A stretch of 64,000 bases of DNA from Aestuariivivens sediminicola (GCF_022662015.1 NZ_JAKMCM010000004.1:186001-250000), one strand, 5' to 3'; positions 7,764 to 16,660 are shown, counted from the first letter of the stretch. A program made the numbers and translations. Notes: generated from the letters alone by a model not told the origin.

Positions 7764-9656
7764 CTAACCTTTTAACCAGGCTTCTCTCAGGACTATCTGG
7801 GCCTCAGTGGCATCTGATTTTTCAATGAGACCTTTTCCAAGGGTATAGCCCTGAGTTGTAGTGGTGTCTATAATTATTTCTTCACCCTGACGATGCAATA
7901 CAACCAAAATATCCTGTCCCGGCTTCCAAAAAAACACCTCCTGTAAAATCTCGTTGGCATTTTGTAGGGTTAATTCATTTCCATTTATGGTTTTTATGAC
8001 ATCATTAGGCTGAATGCCTTGCGCCTCCCAGAAGCTGTTCTCCAGTGCCATTTCCGTAAAGAATATGGTATTGCTTTGAGGATCCCCACTTACAATAGGA
8101 GCACCATTCATAAGAATGTAGTTAGCTTCAATTTTGGACTCCCCTATTTCCAGCCCAACTTTATCCAGAAAATCATCGTAATTAATCGGGATATCCCCAA
8201 TGACATGGGTGTCAAAGAACTCCCGCAATGAAGGGTAGGTCATTTCAACAATTTCATCAAACAGGGTGTCGTCATCAAAGGGCTTGTCTTTGCCATATTT
8301 GGTCGACAGTGCCTTCATTAAAGACAGGATGCCACGCTCACCGTTACTTCCTTCCCGTATCAAAATATCGACGCACATGCCAATAAGTGCTCCCTTTTGG
8401 TAAACATTGATATACTGATCCTTATAGGGTTGTTTAAGAACGTTTTCACTCATTATGGTAAAACTCATGGCATCATTCATTTGCATAGAACTTTGCATCT
8501 TCCCCAAAATTTTGTTGTAAAATGCTTCTTTCTCCACCAAACCCTGGTTCACTTGAAATAAAGTTGCAAAATATTCCGTCACACCTTCATACATCCATAA
8601 GTGTTTGGAAAATGTCGGGTTATTATAATCGAAATAGTGCACGTCTTCCGAATGGACGGTCAAAGGCGTTACAATATGAAAAAATTCATGAGACACGACA
8701 TCAATCAGACTACTTGCCAGGGCCTCCTCGGCCATTTGCTCGGGCATAACGACCACTGTTGAGGTATGATGCTCAAGGGCTCCAAAACCCTTTGGTGAAT
8801 CTTTTTTACCTTCAGACAGATAGACATATATATCGTAACGCGGGGTACTGTTGATATCGCCCAGATAGGACTTCTGAGCCTGCATCATTTTATAAATGGT
8901 CGTTTTAAGGGATGCCGCCGTGTGCACTTTATTGGGGGAATAGACACTCAAGACAATTTTAATGTCTCCCACTTGAAATTCCTCGACATCCAGAGCACCA
9001 TACATCATAGGATTGTCTGTAATTTCAAAATACCGATCGGCTTTATAGGTGTTAATCATCGTAGCACCATCTTCACTGTATTTGGTTCCTATATTCTGCA
9101 AGGCTGAAGTATGTACCAAGTCCTTGGGTGCTGTTACAGTAACGGTGTAGGAATTGTTCCTCAGCGCATCAAAATACCCGATAAATCCGTGCAGGTTTAA
9201 CACAAAATTGTTGGGTTCTATATTGGTGCCAGCGGGTGAGAACGGGGTGTCCTTGCCAATACCTCCTTCTTCCTCGATATCATAAGTGTCATTTACGAGG
9301 TATGTCACCTTATCGAGTTCCTTCGCATTACTTATCGACCATGAATTCGTATCCAATTTACTCACGGTCATTTCCTTACCCTGGTAATCTAAAGCTTTAA
9401 AGTTGTCCACATATTTTCCAAAATCACTGACGGCATAGGTACCTTGAACCACCTTTGGCAACCTGTAAATAACAGTTTCTGTGGTGAACCTTCCCGGATC
9501 GATACTCACAGGCACTTTATCATTACTGACACCATTTAAATCAACTGCAGTTAAAATAGGTGTGTTAATGGCTAAATCATTGGCTGTGTTTATACGTGTA
9601 CCACAACTTGATAAAATAAGTGTTGCCAGGAAAAGGCTAAGGAATCGAGTTTTCAT
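7764..9656 (-). CDS. M61-family peptidase with PDZ domain, lipoprotein
   Basis: About 630 residues from the start chosen here. An ATG at 9693-9695 is also in frame, but the one at 9654-9656 gives a clean lipoprotein signal (MKTRFLSLFLATLILSSC), so I prefer it. The protein fits the M61 glycyl-aminopeptidase family: an N-terminal beta-rich domain, then the zinc motif SHEFFH (about His323, Glu324, His327), a downstream WMYEGVTEYFA segment that carries the third ligand in the family, and a C-terminal PDZ domain (GIQPNDVIKTINGNELTL). It should act in the periplasm, attached to a membrane. The gene is monocistronic, with a terminator-like hairpin downstream and a TAnnTTTG-type element at 9684-9691. 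Confidence 0.9.
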   Translation of the reverse strand: MKTRFLSLFLATLILSSCGTRINTANDLAINTPILTAVDLNGVSNDKVPVSIDPGRFTTETVIYRLPKVVQGTYAVSDFGKYVDNFKALDYQGKEMTVSKLDTNSWSISNAKELDKVTYLVNDTYDIEEEGGIGKDTPFSPAGTNIEPNNFVLNLHGFIGYFDALRNNSYTVTVTAPKDLVHTSALQNIGTKYSEDGATMINTYKADRYFEITDNPMMYGALDVEEFQVGDIKIVLSVYSPNKVHTAASLKTTIYKMMQAQKSYLGDINSTPRYDIYVYLSEGKKDSPKGFGALEHHTSTVVVMPEQMAEEALASSLIDVVSHEFFHIVTPLTVHSEDVHYFDYNNPTFSKHLWMYEGVTEYFATLFQVNQGLVEKEAFYNKILGKMQSSMQMNDAMSFTIMSENVLKQPYKDQYINVYQKGALIGMCVDILIREGSNGERGILSLMKALSTKYGKDKPFDDDTLFDEIVEMTYPSLREFFDTHVIGDIPINYDDFLDKVGLEIGESKIEANYILMNGAPIVSGDPQSNTIFFTEMALENSFWEAQGIQPNDVIKTINGNELTLQNANEILQEVFFWKPGQDILVVLHRQGEEIIIDTTTTQGYTLGKGLIEKSDATEAQIVLREAWLKG

Positions 9657-9683
9657 ATTGATATTTAATTTTAAAGGTGACGC

Positions 9684-9691
9684 CAAAAATA
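9684..9691 (-). promoter_or_regulatory. Candidate -7 element of the M61 peptidase gene
   Basis: CAAAAATA on the plus strand reads TATTTTTG on the minus strand and matches the Bacteroidota -7 consensus TAnnTTTG, 28 bp before the start codon chosen at 9656. No TTG is visible at the ideal -33 spacing, so support is partial. Confidence 0.4.
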
Positions 9692-9738
9692 CCATTATGT
9701 TACAGCTCTTTTTCCTAAGGTTATGTTAAATTAGCGCC

Positions 9739-10746
9739 ATGAGTCTACCCTTAATAAGTATTCTGACACCATTTAAAAATACAGAATCTTTTATAACTGA
9801 ATGTATCGATTCCATACGAAACCAGACCTATTCCAATTGGGAATTAGTCATTGTTGATGATGGTTCTACAGACAGGAGCTATGACCTTGTTGAAAGCTAT
9901 CAAAAACGAGATCCAAGGATTCAACTCCTTAAAAATTCGGGAACCGGGATTATAGATGCGCTGCAATTGGCTTTAGAACAGGCTTCAGGTACTTTTATTA
10001 CACGCATGGATAGTGACGACATCATGGCTCCGAATAAACTGGAGGTTCTGGCAAATAACTTAATGAGCCATGGCAAAAAGCATGTTGCCATAGGCTTGGT
10101 GCGCTATTTCTGTGCCGATGGCGTAGGCGAAGGTTATAGGCATTATGAAAGCTGGTTAAACGATCTCACCAAACTGGGAACCAATTATACTGAAATCTAT
10201 AAAGAATGTGTCATTCCCTCACCCTGTTGGATGATCCATAAGGACGATTTAATGGCCTGTGGAGCCTTTCATCCGCGGCGATATCCGGAAGACTATGATT
10301 TGACCTTTCGATTTTACAAACATCAGTTCAAGTGTATCCCATGCGACCATGTCTTGCATTATTGGCGGGATTACCCGACACGAACGTCCAGAACACATGT
10401 TCATTATGAACACAATCATTTTACGGCATTAAAAACACATCACTTCATTGCTATTGATTATAACCCCGATAAAAAATTAGTGGTCTGGGGTGCAGGCAGC
10501 AAAGGCAAAAAAACGGCAAAGATCCTTTTAGAGCACGGGATTGCATTCGAATGGATATGTAATAATCCCAATAAAATTAGTCGCAGCATCTATGGTAAGG
10601 TTCTACTGCCTTTCGGCCATTTAAGATCATGGCGCAACACGCAGAGCATTATTACCGTAGCAAACAAAAAGGCTCAGAAAGAGATTCGACACTATTTGGG
10701 CACCTTGAATCTGCGTCCCGTTAGGGATTACGTCTTCTTTTGTTAA
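9739..10746 (+). CDS. Family 2 glycosyltransferase with C-terminal Rossmann-like extension
   Basis: A 335-residue soluble or membrane-associated protein. The N-terminal GT-A fold opens with SLPLISILTPFKNTESFI and VIVDDGSTDRSYDLV, and the metal-binding DxD-type site is MDSDDIMAPNKL (about residues 90-101). After about residue 245 there is an extension, LVVWGAGSKGKKTAKILL, with a GxGxxGK glycine pattern. It looks like a nucleotide-binding Rossmann segment rather than part of the transferase. Such enzymes add sugars to cell-surface glycans or glycoproteins; donor and acceptor cannot be read from the sequence. It is not clustered with other glycan-synthesis genes, so a specific pathway cannot be inferred. 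Confidence 0.88.
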   Translation: MSLPLISILTPFKNTESFITECIDSIRNQTYSNWELVIVDDGSTDRSYDLVESYQKRDPRIQLLKNSGTGIIDALQLALEQASGTFITRMDSDDIMAPNKLEVLANNLMSHGKKHVAIGLVRYFCADGVGEGYRHYESWLNDLTKLGTNYTEIYKECVIPSPCWMIHKDDLMACGAFHPRRYPEDYDLTFRFYKHQFKCIPCDHVLHYWRDYPTRTSRTHVHYEHNHFTALKTHHFIAIDYNPDKKLVVWGAGSKGKKTAKILLEHGIAFEWICNNPNKISRSIYGKVLLPFGHLRSWRNTQSIITVANKKAQKEIRHYLGTLNLRPVRDYVFFC

Positions 10747-10875
10747 TCCTATTGTAATACCTGTAACTGCTGAGATTTAAAGGATTGGATGATAACCCCC
10801 TTGATGTATTTTAACGGACTTTTACGGGATACAAAAATTATTATTCCAGGATGGAGCAGAATGAAAAAAAATATG

Positions 10876-10883
10876 TACGTTTG
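10876..10883 (+). promoter_or_regulatory. Candidate -7 element for the BatA-like operon
   Basis: TACGTTTG matches the Bacteroidota -7 consensus TAnnTTTG exactly and lies 16 bp before the ATG at 10900. A clear TTG at the -33 position is not seen. Confidence 0.5.
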
Positions 10884-10899
10884 ATAAACCGTTAGCAGC

Positions 10900-12822
10900 A
10901 TGCAGTTTAAAAACCCCGAAATTCTTTATGCTTTAGTTTTACTGCTAATTCCAATTATTATCCACCTTTTTCAATTGCGTCGATTTAAAAAAGTGGATTT
11001 CACCAATGTGGCCTTCTTAAAAAAAGCAAGCCTGCAAACCAGAAAAAGTTCCGAAATAAAAAAATGGCTTGTTCTGTTGACCAGACTTTTATTATTTGCT
11101 GCGATAATCATTGCCTTTGCCCAACCCTACACCTCTAAAACCAGGGGTCAGACTAAAACGGAAAACGTTATTTATTTGGATAATTCGTTTAGTATGCAAG
11201 CCAAGGGAAACCAGGGTGAATTATTTAAACGCGCTGTCCAGGATGTCATTGCAAACGTACCTCAGGATGCCGTGGTTTCAATCTTTACCAATGATGCCGT
11301 GTTTAAAAACACTACCATTGATGCGGTAAAGAATGAATTACTTCGCCTGGAGTATTCTGCGTCCCAATTACCGTATAAAGCCGCCTTATTGAAAAGTAAT
11401 TTATTACTGGAAAACAATAAAAATAGTCTGAAAAATATAGTGTTCATTTCAGATTTTCAGGACTATGACAACAGTCTCAATGAAGTTATCGATCCCTCAG
11501 TAAATCTCCACCTGGTGAAATTAAGTCCGGTGAACACAGCCAATATATCTGTTGACAGTATTGCTGTATCGAGTGCAAATGCAACCAACCTGGAATTAGC
11601 TGTATTCCTAAAGAACAGCGGGGATTTGATCGATAATTTACCGGTTTCATTGTACAACGACAATGACCTTGTTGCAAAGACTTCTGTTGAATTGGACCGA
11701 TCTTTAAGTACGTTATTTTCAATTCCAAGTAATACGGCTTTTAAGGGTCAGATTGTTATTGATGACGGGGCCTTACAATTTGATAATATTTTATATTTCA
11801 ATTTAAACGACATCAAAAAAATAAATGTTTTGGTTATCAATCAGGCTGATGACAGCTTTCTAAAGCGTATTTATACTAAGGATGAATTTAATTACAAGGC
11901 CTTTGAAATAAATCAACTGGACTATAATCTTATAAGTGACCAACAGCTCATCATATTAAATGAATTGGATCAAATACCGAATTCACTTGCCACCTCTTTA
12001 AAAGCATTTGCCAGGCAAGGTGGTTCTATTCTGGTGGTTCCCGCAGAAGCGATTCATACGAGATCCTACAACGATTTGCTTATTGATTTCAACATAGCTC
12101 TTGATAGTTTCAATTTAAATGAAAAACGTATCACCGAGATCAATTTCTCACATCCGCTCTACGCGAATGGGGTTTTTGAAAAACAGATCAGCAATTTTCA
12201 GTACCCCAAGGTAAAAGGACACTACAGGGTGAATACAAATAAGGCCTCCTCTGCCTTAAAATTCGAAAATGGTGCTACCTTTTTGTCTCAAGGGAAAAAC
12301 CTGTATTTATTTGCTTCGCCCCTAAGTGGTGATAACTCTAACTTTGTCAATTCGCCCTTAATCGTTCCGTCATTGTATAATATAGGCAAATACAGTCTTA
12401 AATTGCCTCGCTTATATTACACCATTGGCAGAAATAACAGTTTTGATGTAGCAACTCAGCTGCAACAGGACGATATCCTGACACTGGTCAAAAATGAGAT
12501 AAGCATTATTCCACGTCAGCAGCAATACAACAACAAGGTGGTTATTAAAACTGAGGAAAGTCCCGAGGTTGCGGGAATCTATTCCATAAACTCAAAAGAT
12601 CAGGTGTTATCTCATGTCAGTTTCAATTATCAACGAACAGAAAGTGATTTAACCTACAAAGACGTTTCAAACTCAGATCAGGTTCTTGTGAACAATTCTG
12701 TGAGCGCGGTTTTTGATGCTATAAAAAGTGATACAAAAATGAATGCCTTATGGAAATGGTTTGTTATTTTTGCACTGCTGTTACTGATAATAGAAATGCT
12801 CATCTTAAAATATTTTAAATGA
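10900..12822 (+). CDS. BatA-domain / von Willebrand A-like membrane protein
   Basis: A 640-residue membrane protein. It begins with the Bacteroidota BatA-type N-terminus (TIGR02226): FKNPEILYALVLLLIPIIIHLF, then a basic RRFKKVDF stretch and a second helix (LLTRLLLFAAIIIAFAQP). A von Willebrand A-like domain follows with a MIDAS-like start, YLDNSFSMQAKG (DxSxS-like with Asn in the second position). A final hydrophobic helix sits at the C-terminus (FVIFALLLLIIEMLILKYF). These proteins are anchored with the vWA and the large middle domain in the periplasm; their function is unknown. The stop overlaps the ATG of the next gene by four bases (12819-12822), so the two are translationally coupled and begin a four-gene operon. 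Confidence 0.85.
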   Translation: MQFKNPEILYALVLLLIPIIIHLFQLRRFKKVDFTNVAFLKKASLQTRKSSEIKKWLVLLTRLLLFAAIIIAFAQPYTSKTRGQTKTENVIYLDNSFSMQAKGNQGELFKRAVQDVIANVPQDAVVSIFTNDAVFKNTTIDAVKNELLRLEYSASQLPYKAALLKSNLLLENNKNSLKNIVFISDFQDYDNSLNEVIDPSVNLHLVKLSPVNTANISVDSIAVSSANATNLELAVFLKNSGDLIDNLPVSLYNDNDLVAKTSVELDRSLSTLFSIPSNTAFKGQIVIDDGALQFDNILYFNLNDIKKINVLVINQADDSFLKRIYTKDEFNYKAFEINQLDYNLISDQQLIILNELDQIPNSLATSLKAFARQGGSILVVPAEAIHTRSYNDLLIDFNIALDSFNLNEKRITEINFSHPLYANGVFEKQISNFQYPKVKGHYRVNTNKASSALKFENGATFLSQGKNLYLFASPLSGDNSNFVNSPLIVPSLYNIGKYSLKLPRLYYTIGRNNSFDVATQLQQDDILTLVKNEISIIPRQQQYNNKVVIKTEESPEVAGIYSINSKDQVLSHVSFNYQRTESDLTYKDVSNSDQVLVNNSVSAVFDAIKSDTKMNALWKWFVIFALLLLIIEMLILKYFK

Positions 12823-14075
12823 ATGTACTTATAAAGTCCGCTACAATTATAGATCCTGAAAGCGAATTTCACAATACGACTCAGGATGTATTAATTGAAA
12901 AGGGCGTAGTTACGCGAATTGGAAATTATCTAAAAAATCCCGGCAACTATAAGGAAATTCAGTTTAACAACCTTCACATTTCACAAGGATGGTTTGATAG
13001 CAGTGTAAGTTTTGGAGAGCCGGGTTATGAAGAACGTGAAACGATTACAAATGGACTACATACAGCGGCTTTATCGGGATTTACTGCAATAGCACTGAAC
13101 GCTGATACCAATCCAATTATCGATACCAATGCAGATATTGCCTTTGTACTATCAAAATCGAAGGACAATGCCGTAACCTTGTTACCCATGGGAGCATTGA
13201 CCTCTAACAGCAATGGTACGCATTTAGCGGAGCTCTTCGATATGAAATCTGCCGGAGCGGTTGCTTTTTATGATTACAAAAAGTCGGTTTCCAATCCGAA
13301 TCTGATGAAAATTGCATTGCAATATGCAAGTAACTTCAGTGGTTTGGTGTGCTCCTTTCCTTTAGATCAGGACATTTCGAGAAATGGTGTCATGAATGAG
13401 CATGTTGCCAGTACAAAACTTGGTCTTAAGGGTAATCCTGCGCTGGCGGAAGAACTTCAGGTGTCTCGCGATTTGTTTCTCCTGGAATATACAGGTGGTA
13501 AATTACATATACCGACCATTTCCACAGCGAGATCGGTCGCCCTAATCAAAGAAGCCAAAGCCAAAAAATTAGACGTTTCCTGCAGTGTTGCCATACACAA
13601 CCTGTGCTTTACCGATGATGCGTTATCCGATTTTAACACCAACTTTAAAGTCCAGCCACCCTTGAGAACGCAAAAAGATATTGGTGCCTTAATTGACGGT
13701 CTTAAGGACGGCACCATTGATATGGTTACCAGCGATCATTCCCCTATAGATATTGAAGAGAAAAAGCTGGAGTTCGATCGGGCAAATTATGGGACCATTG
13801 GTTTAGAAAGTGCTTACGGGGCATTGCAAACCGTCTTATCAACAGAAAAATGTGTGGAGGTGTTAACAAGAGGAAAATCCCGCTTTGGAGTGCAACCAGT
13901 CCCCATCGCAATAGGAAACATATTGAATGCCACCCTTTTCAATCCTGATGATACCTATGTTTTTGAAAAAGGAGACATCAGTTCCAAATCCAAAAATGCC
14001 ATATTTGAAGGTGCTCAATTAAAGGGTCGCGTGTATGGCATCTTTTCTAATAATAAACTAGTCTTAAAGAAATAA
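12819..14075 (+). CDS. Dihydroorotase-like amidohydrolase lacking key metal ligands
   Basis: A 418-residue protein clearly related to class I dihydroorotases along its length: VLIKSATIIDPESEFHN at the start, FGEPGYEERETITNGLHTAA, GNPALAEELQVSRDLFLLEYTGG, FKVQPPLRTQKDIGALIDGLKDGTIDMVTSDHSP and a GLESAYG segment. However, the metal-binding HxH of the DVHVHLREPG motif is SxS here (Ser62, Ser64, and Gly66 for the substrate-binding Arg). The later zinc-ligand His of the H-x-ST motif is Thr233, and the PHHL region reads IHNL. Only the Asp of the final motif (about Asp306) remains. It is therefore probably not a working dihydroorotase; a structural partner of aspartate carbamoyltransferase is one possibility. 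It is the second gene of the operon and overlaps the BatA-like gene. Confidence 0.85.
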   Translation: MNVLIKSATIIDPESEFHNTTQDVLIEKGVVTRIGNYLKNPGNYKEIQFNNLHISQGWFDSSVSFGEPGYEERETITNGLHTAALSGFTAIALNADTNPIIDTNADIAFVLSKSKDNAVTLLPMGALTSNSNGTHLAELFDMKSAGAVAFYDYKKSVSNPNLMKIALQYASNFSGLVCSFPLDQDISRNGVMNEHVASTKLGLKGNPALAEELQVSRDLFLLEYTGGKLHIPTISTARSVALIKEAKAKKLDVSCSVAIHNLCFTDDALSDFNTNFKVQPPLRTQKDIGALIDGLKDGTIDMVTSDHSPIDIEEKKLEFDRANYGTIGLESAYGALQTVLSTEKCVEVLTRGKSRFGVQPVPIAIGNILNATLFNPDDTYVFEKGDISSKSKNAIFEGAQLKGRVYGIFSNNKLVLKK

Positions 14076-14077
14076 GC

Positions 14078-14410
14078 ATGCATCAGCAAGAGATAAACGA
14101 TGGAAAAACATTGGCTTTTGTGAGCTATATCACCATTATAGGCACCATTATTGCCTATTTTATGAATAACGATAAAAAAAACCCATTCATTAGTTTTCAT
14201 ACACGTCAGGCACTAGGCTTATGGCTCACCTATTTTATCTTGGGATGGCTTATTAGTGCTGTAGATAGTTGGTACGCTACCCTGGGATTCTGGATTTTCT
14301 TTAGTGTGCTATTTGTGTATGCCATTGTAAGTGCCATTGGTGGTAAAACCCGACCGGTCCCTCTTGTGGGGCATTTGTTTCAAAACTGGTTTTCAAGTAT
14401 AGGACACTAA
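14078..14410 (+). CDS. Small membrane protein, DUF4870/Tic20-like
   Basis: A 110-residue protein with about three hydrophobic segments (residues about 11-28, 47-63 and 68-87). The loop NDKKNPFISFHTRQALGL is the typical signature of DUF4870-like and Tic20-like small membrane proteins. The function is unknown. It begins 2 bp after the stop of the dihydroorotase-like gene, so it is cotranscribed and perhaps coupled to it. It is followed 12 bp later by the esterase gene. Confidence 0.78.
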   Translation: MHQQEINDGKTLAFVSYITIIGTIIAYFMNNDKKNPFISFHTRQALGLWLTYFILGWLISAVDSWYATLGFWIFFSVLFVYAIVSAIGGKTRPVPLVGHLFQNWFSSIGH

Positions 14411-14422
14411 ATTTTAAATACC

Positions 14423-15067
14423 TTGCCTTCTTTGCACCATATCATTCGCGAATCCAGTTTAAAGGAAAATGCACCACTGCTCATCATGCTGCATGGTTAC
14501 GGTAGTGACGAAAATGATTTGTACTCCTTTTCACAGGAATTACCAGAAGAACTTTTTGTTATTTCGTTGCGAGCGCCCTACACCATGCAACCCTTTGGAT
14601 ACGCCTGGTATAGCATTAATTTTGAGGCAGAAAAAGGGAAATGGAGTGATAATGATCAGGCGATACAATCTCGTGATCTAATCGCTAATTTTATTGATGA
14701 AGCCGTTGTAAATTACCCTGTAAATAAACACAATATAACCCTCCTCGGTTTTAGCCAGGGTACCATTTTGAGTTATGCAGTGGCATTGACTTATCCGGAA
14801 AAGGTTAAAAACATAATTGCATTGAGCGGATACGTTAACAAGGATATCATTTCAGGTGATTATCGAAAAAGAGATTATTCTCATCTGGATTTTTATTGTT
14901 CACACGGCAGTGTAGATCAGGTCATACCAGTTGAATGGGCCAGACAAACACCTTCTTTTTTACATCAGCTGAACATTAAACATTGTTACGCCGAATTTCC
15001 TGTTGGTCATGGTGTTGCACCTCAAAACTTCTATGAGTTTAAAAACTGGTTAAAAAAACGTATTTAG
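14423..15067 (+). CDS. Alpha/beta-hydrolase, phospholipase/carboxylesterase type
   Basis: A 214-residue cytoplasmic serine esterase of the Abhydrolase_2 type. Motifs in order: LIMLHGYGSDENDLYSF near the start, the nucleophile elbow LLGFSQGTIL (about Ser113), the acid SHGSVDQVIP and the base EFPVGHGV. Substrates in this family are short acyl esters or lysophospholipids; the true substrate cannot be read. The start is a TTG at 14423-14425. The next ATG in frame would remove the first strand (it lies within LLIMLHGYG), and homologues of this family usually have about 20 residues before LHGYG, so the TTG start is the best available. It is the last gene of the operon that begins at 10900. Confidence 0.88.
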   Translation: MPSLHHIIRESSLKENAPLLIMLHGYGSDENDLYSFSQELPEELFVISLRAPYTMQPFGYAWYSINFEAEKGKWSDNDQAIQSRDLIANFIDEAVVNYPVNKHNITLLGFSQGTILSYAVALTYPEKVKNIIALSGYVNKDIISGDYRKRDYSHLDFYCSHGSVDQVIPVEWARQTPSFLHQLNIKHCYAEFPVGHGVAPQNFYEFKNWLKKRI

Positions 15068-15170
15068 CTTTCTTACCAGATATCTTCATTAATGGTCGTT
15101 AAACGATCAATTAATTTTTACATCGAATATATCTGTAAATCACGGAAATAATTTCTTTTTGATAATATTT

Positions 15171-15209
15171 TTTGTATTTTTGTTCAACTTTTTTTGTATA
15201 TTGTTCAAC
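15171..15209 (+). promoter_or_regulatory. Duplicated TTTGTAT...TGTTCAAC box before the carotenoid ketolase gene
   Basis: Two direct copies of a composite box are seen: TTTGTATTTTTGTTCAAC at 15171-15188 and TTTGTATATTGTTCAAC at 15193-15209. The TGTTCAAC cores are 21 bp apart, two helical turns, and the second ends 8 bp before the start codon. This looks like a regulator binding region overlapping the promoter. A MerR-type carotenoid regulator is a plausible binder, but that is inference. Confidence 0.5.
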
Positions 15210-15217
15210 AATATTAA

Positions 15218-15925
15218 ATGCTGTTAATGTCAAAAAGGAGCGCACTTCATAAAGACGTAGACCCGGTAGGTATCATAATTGGAATGGTTATGATAATTAT
15301 TTGGTTCGTCAGTTTATTGGCCCTGCTGAACTGGAAGCTGAGTTTTTCAAATCCATGGGTCTATGTGGGTGTCTTTTGGCAGACACACTTATTTACAGGC
15401 TTGTTTATTACAGCTCATGACGCCATGCACGGATCAATATCCAAAAACAAGAAGTGGAATTATTGGCTGGGCTGGATCACATCTATGCTTTTCGCGTTCA
15501 ACTTCTATGACAGATTGCTGGTAAAACATCATGAGCACCACAGATTTGTTGCGTCAGAGCATGACCCGGATTATCACGAATCCGGTAATTTCTGGTTGTG
15601 GTACTGGACTTTTATTAAAAAATATACAACCTTAAAACAATTAATCCTGATGACTATTAGTTTGCAGCTCTTACGATTTGTATTTCCGATAGAAAATTTA
15701 TTGCTGTTTTGGATTCTACCCGGTATTTTATCAACGTTTCAACTGTTCTACTTCGGGACATATATTCCTCACAAGGATGGCCACGAACACGATAATAAGC
15801 ATAAATCAAAAACCTTGAAGAAAAATCATATCCTGGCTTTTTTCAGCTGTTATTTTTTTGGTTATCACTATGAACACCACGACGCGCCCGGAGTACCATG
15901 GTGGCGACTTTGGCAATTGAAATAG
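15218..15925 (+). CDS. crtW: CrtW-like beta-carotene ketolase (membrane di-iron oxygenase family)
   Basis: A 235-residue integral membrane protein of the fatty-acid-desaturase/hydroxylase superfamily, with about four hydrophobic helices and three histidine clusters. The clusters are ITAHDAMHG (about His67/His71), LVKHHEHHRF (HxxHH, about residues 104-108) and FGYHYEHHDAPGVPWW near the C-terminus. The combination of HDAMHG, the DPDYH segment after the second cluster, FGTYIPH, and a third cluster followed by PWW fits the CrtW ketolases that add a keto group to the beta-ionone ring of carotenoids. A general desaturase is the alternative. An ATG at 15227 could also be the start. It stands alone, with no other carotenoid genes in view. 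Confidence 0.75.
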   Translation: MLLMSKRSALHKDVDPVGIIIGMVMIIIWFVSLLALLNWKLSFSNPWVYVGVFWQTHLFTGLFITAHDAMHGSISKNKKWNYWLGWITSMLFAFNFYDRLLVKHHEHHRFVASEHDPDYHESGNFWLWYWTFIKKYTTLKQLILMTISLQLLRFVFPIENLLLFWILPGILSTFQLFYFGTYIPHKDGHEHDNKHKSKTLKKNHILAFFSCYFFGYHYEHHDAPGVPWWRLWQLK

Positions 15926-16115
15926 ACTCGTATACTCTTCTGCACTGTACTTTAAAGTGTATCGGTGATTCCTAATGGATGTGCTTTTACATACTTACAA
16001 ATCTTAAGTAGCGTTCGTTTTTCATCCTGACACCGCTCTAAAAATAATCTTCGTATTTAGAAATCTATTGCATATTAGCGGACAATGCCTAACTTATGGT
16101 CATAAAACCATTGAC

Positions 16116-16634
16116 ATGAAATTAATATATAAAATGGCTGTCTGTTGTTTTCTTGCCTTACCTTTTCCAGGAGTCTCACAAAACAGTTCACATTTTAAGG
16201 ATATCAATACTGAAGTCTGGGAAAATTTCACAAAAGCTTTCGAAACCTACGATGTCGAATTGTTTTCGCGTCTCCATGACGAAGAATTAATTCGAGTGAG
16301 CGGCGATGGAAAATCAATACGGGGAAAGACATCATACCTCGCAGTATATAGGGAGCGTTGGCAGCATAAGTCCGGTTCACAAACCATTTCATTTCGGTTT
16401 TTAGAACGTATATGTGACGGGAATATAGCCTCGGAAAGAGGTATATACAAAATAACGCGTCAATTACATACCCCGAATGAAAGGTCGTATTACGGTAAGT
16501 TTCATGTCCTTTTAGTTCGGAAAAATGAGCAATGGAAAATCTTAATGGATTACGATTCTTCAGAGCATCATTCAATAAATGAAACAACTTATGCGTCAGC
16601 TTCAGAATTACATGATTTTCAGAAATTTAAATGA
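16116..16634 (+). CDS. Secreted NTF2-like (DUF4440-type) protein
   Basis: About 172 residues from the start chosen here (MKLIYKMAVCCFLALPFPGVSQ). This gives a good Sec signal peptide; an in-frame ATG at 16068 would add 16 hydrophilic residues before it. The mature protein resembles a single SnoaL/DUF4440 domain of the NTF2-like fold: a helix with WENFTKAFETYDVELFSRLHDEELIRVSGDG, a middle region with RFLERICDGNIASERGIYKI, and a final strand pair FHVLLVRKNEQWKILMDYDS. Such domains bind small molecules or act as simple enzymes, and no catalytic assignment can be made. It is probably periplasmic. A hairpin follows directly after the stop. Confidence 0.75.
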   Translation: MKLIYKMAVCCFLALPFPGVSQNSSHFKDINTEVWENFTKAFETYDVELFSRLHDEELIRVSGDGKSIRGKTSYLAVYRERWQHKSGSQTISFRFLERICDGNIASERGIYKITRQLHTPNERSYYGKFHVLLVRKNEQWKILMDYDSSEHHSINETTYASASELHDFQKFK

Positions 16635-16636
16635 TA

Positions 16637-16660
16637 CCAACTCATCAATGCCGGAGTTGG
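16637..16660 (+). terminator. Possible terminator after the NTF2-like gene
   Basis: A perfect 7 bp inverted repeat, CCAACTC (16637-16643) and GAGTTGG (16654-16660), starts 3 bp after the stop codon. It is followed by a weak T stretch (gatcaattttt). Confidence 0.45.

Noticed and set aside
15218-15925. Annotation as a fatty-acid desaturase.
   Set aside because: The order and neighbours of the three His clusters, with the PWW after the last one, fit CrtW ketolases better, though the superfamily is shared.
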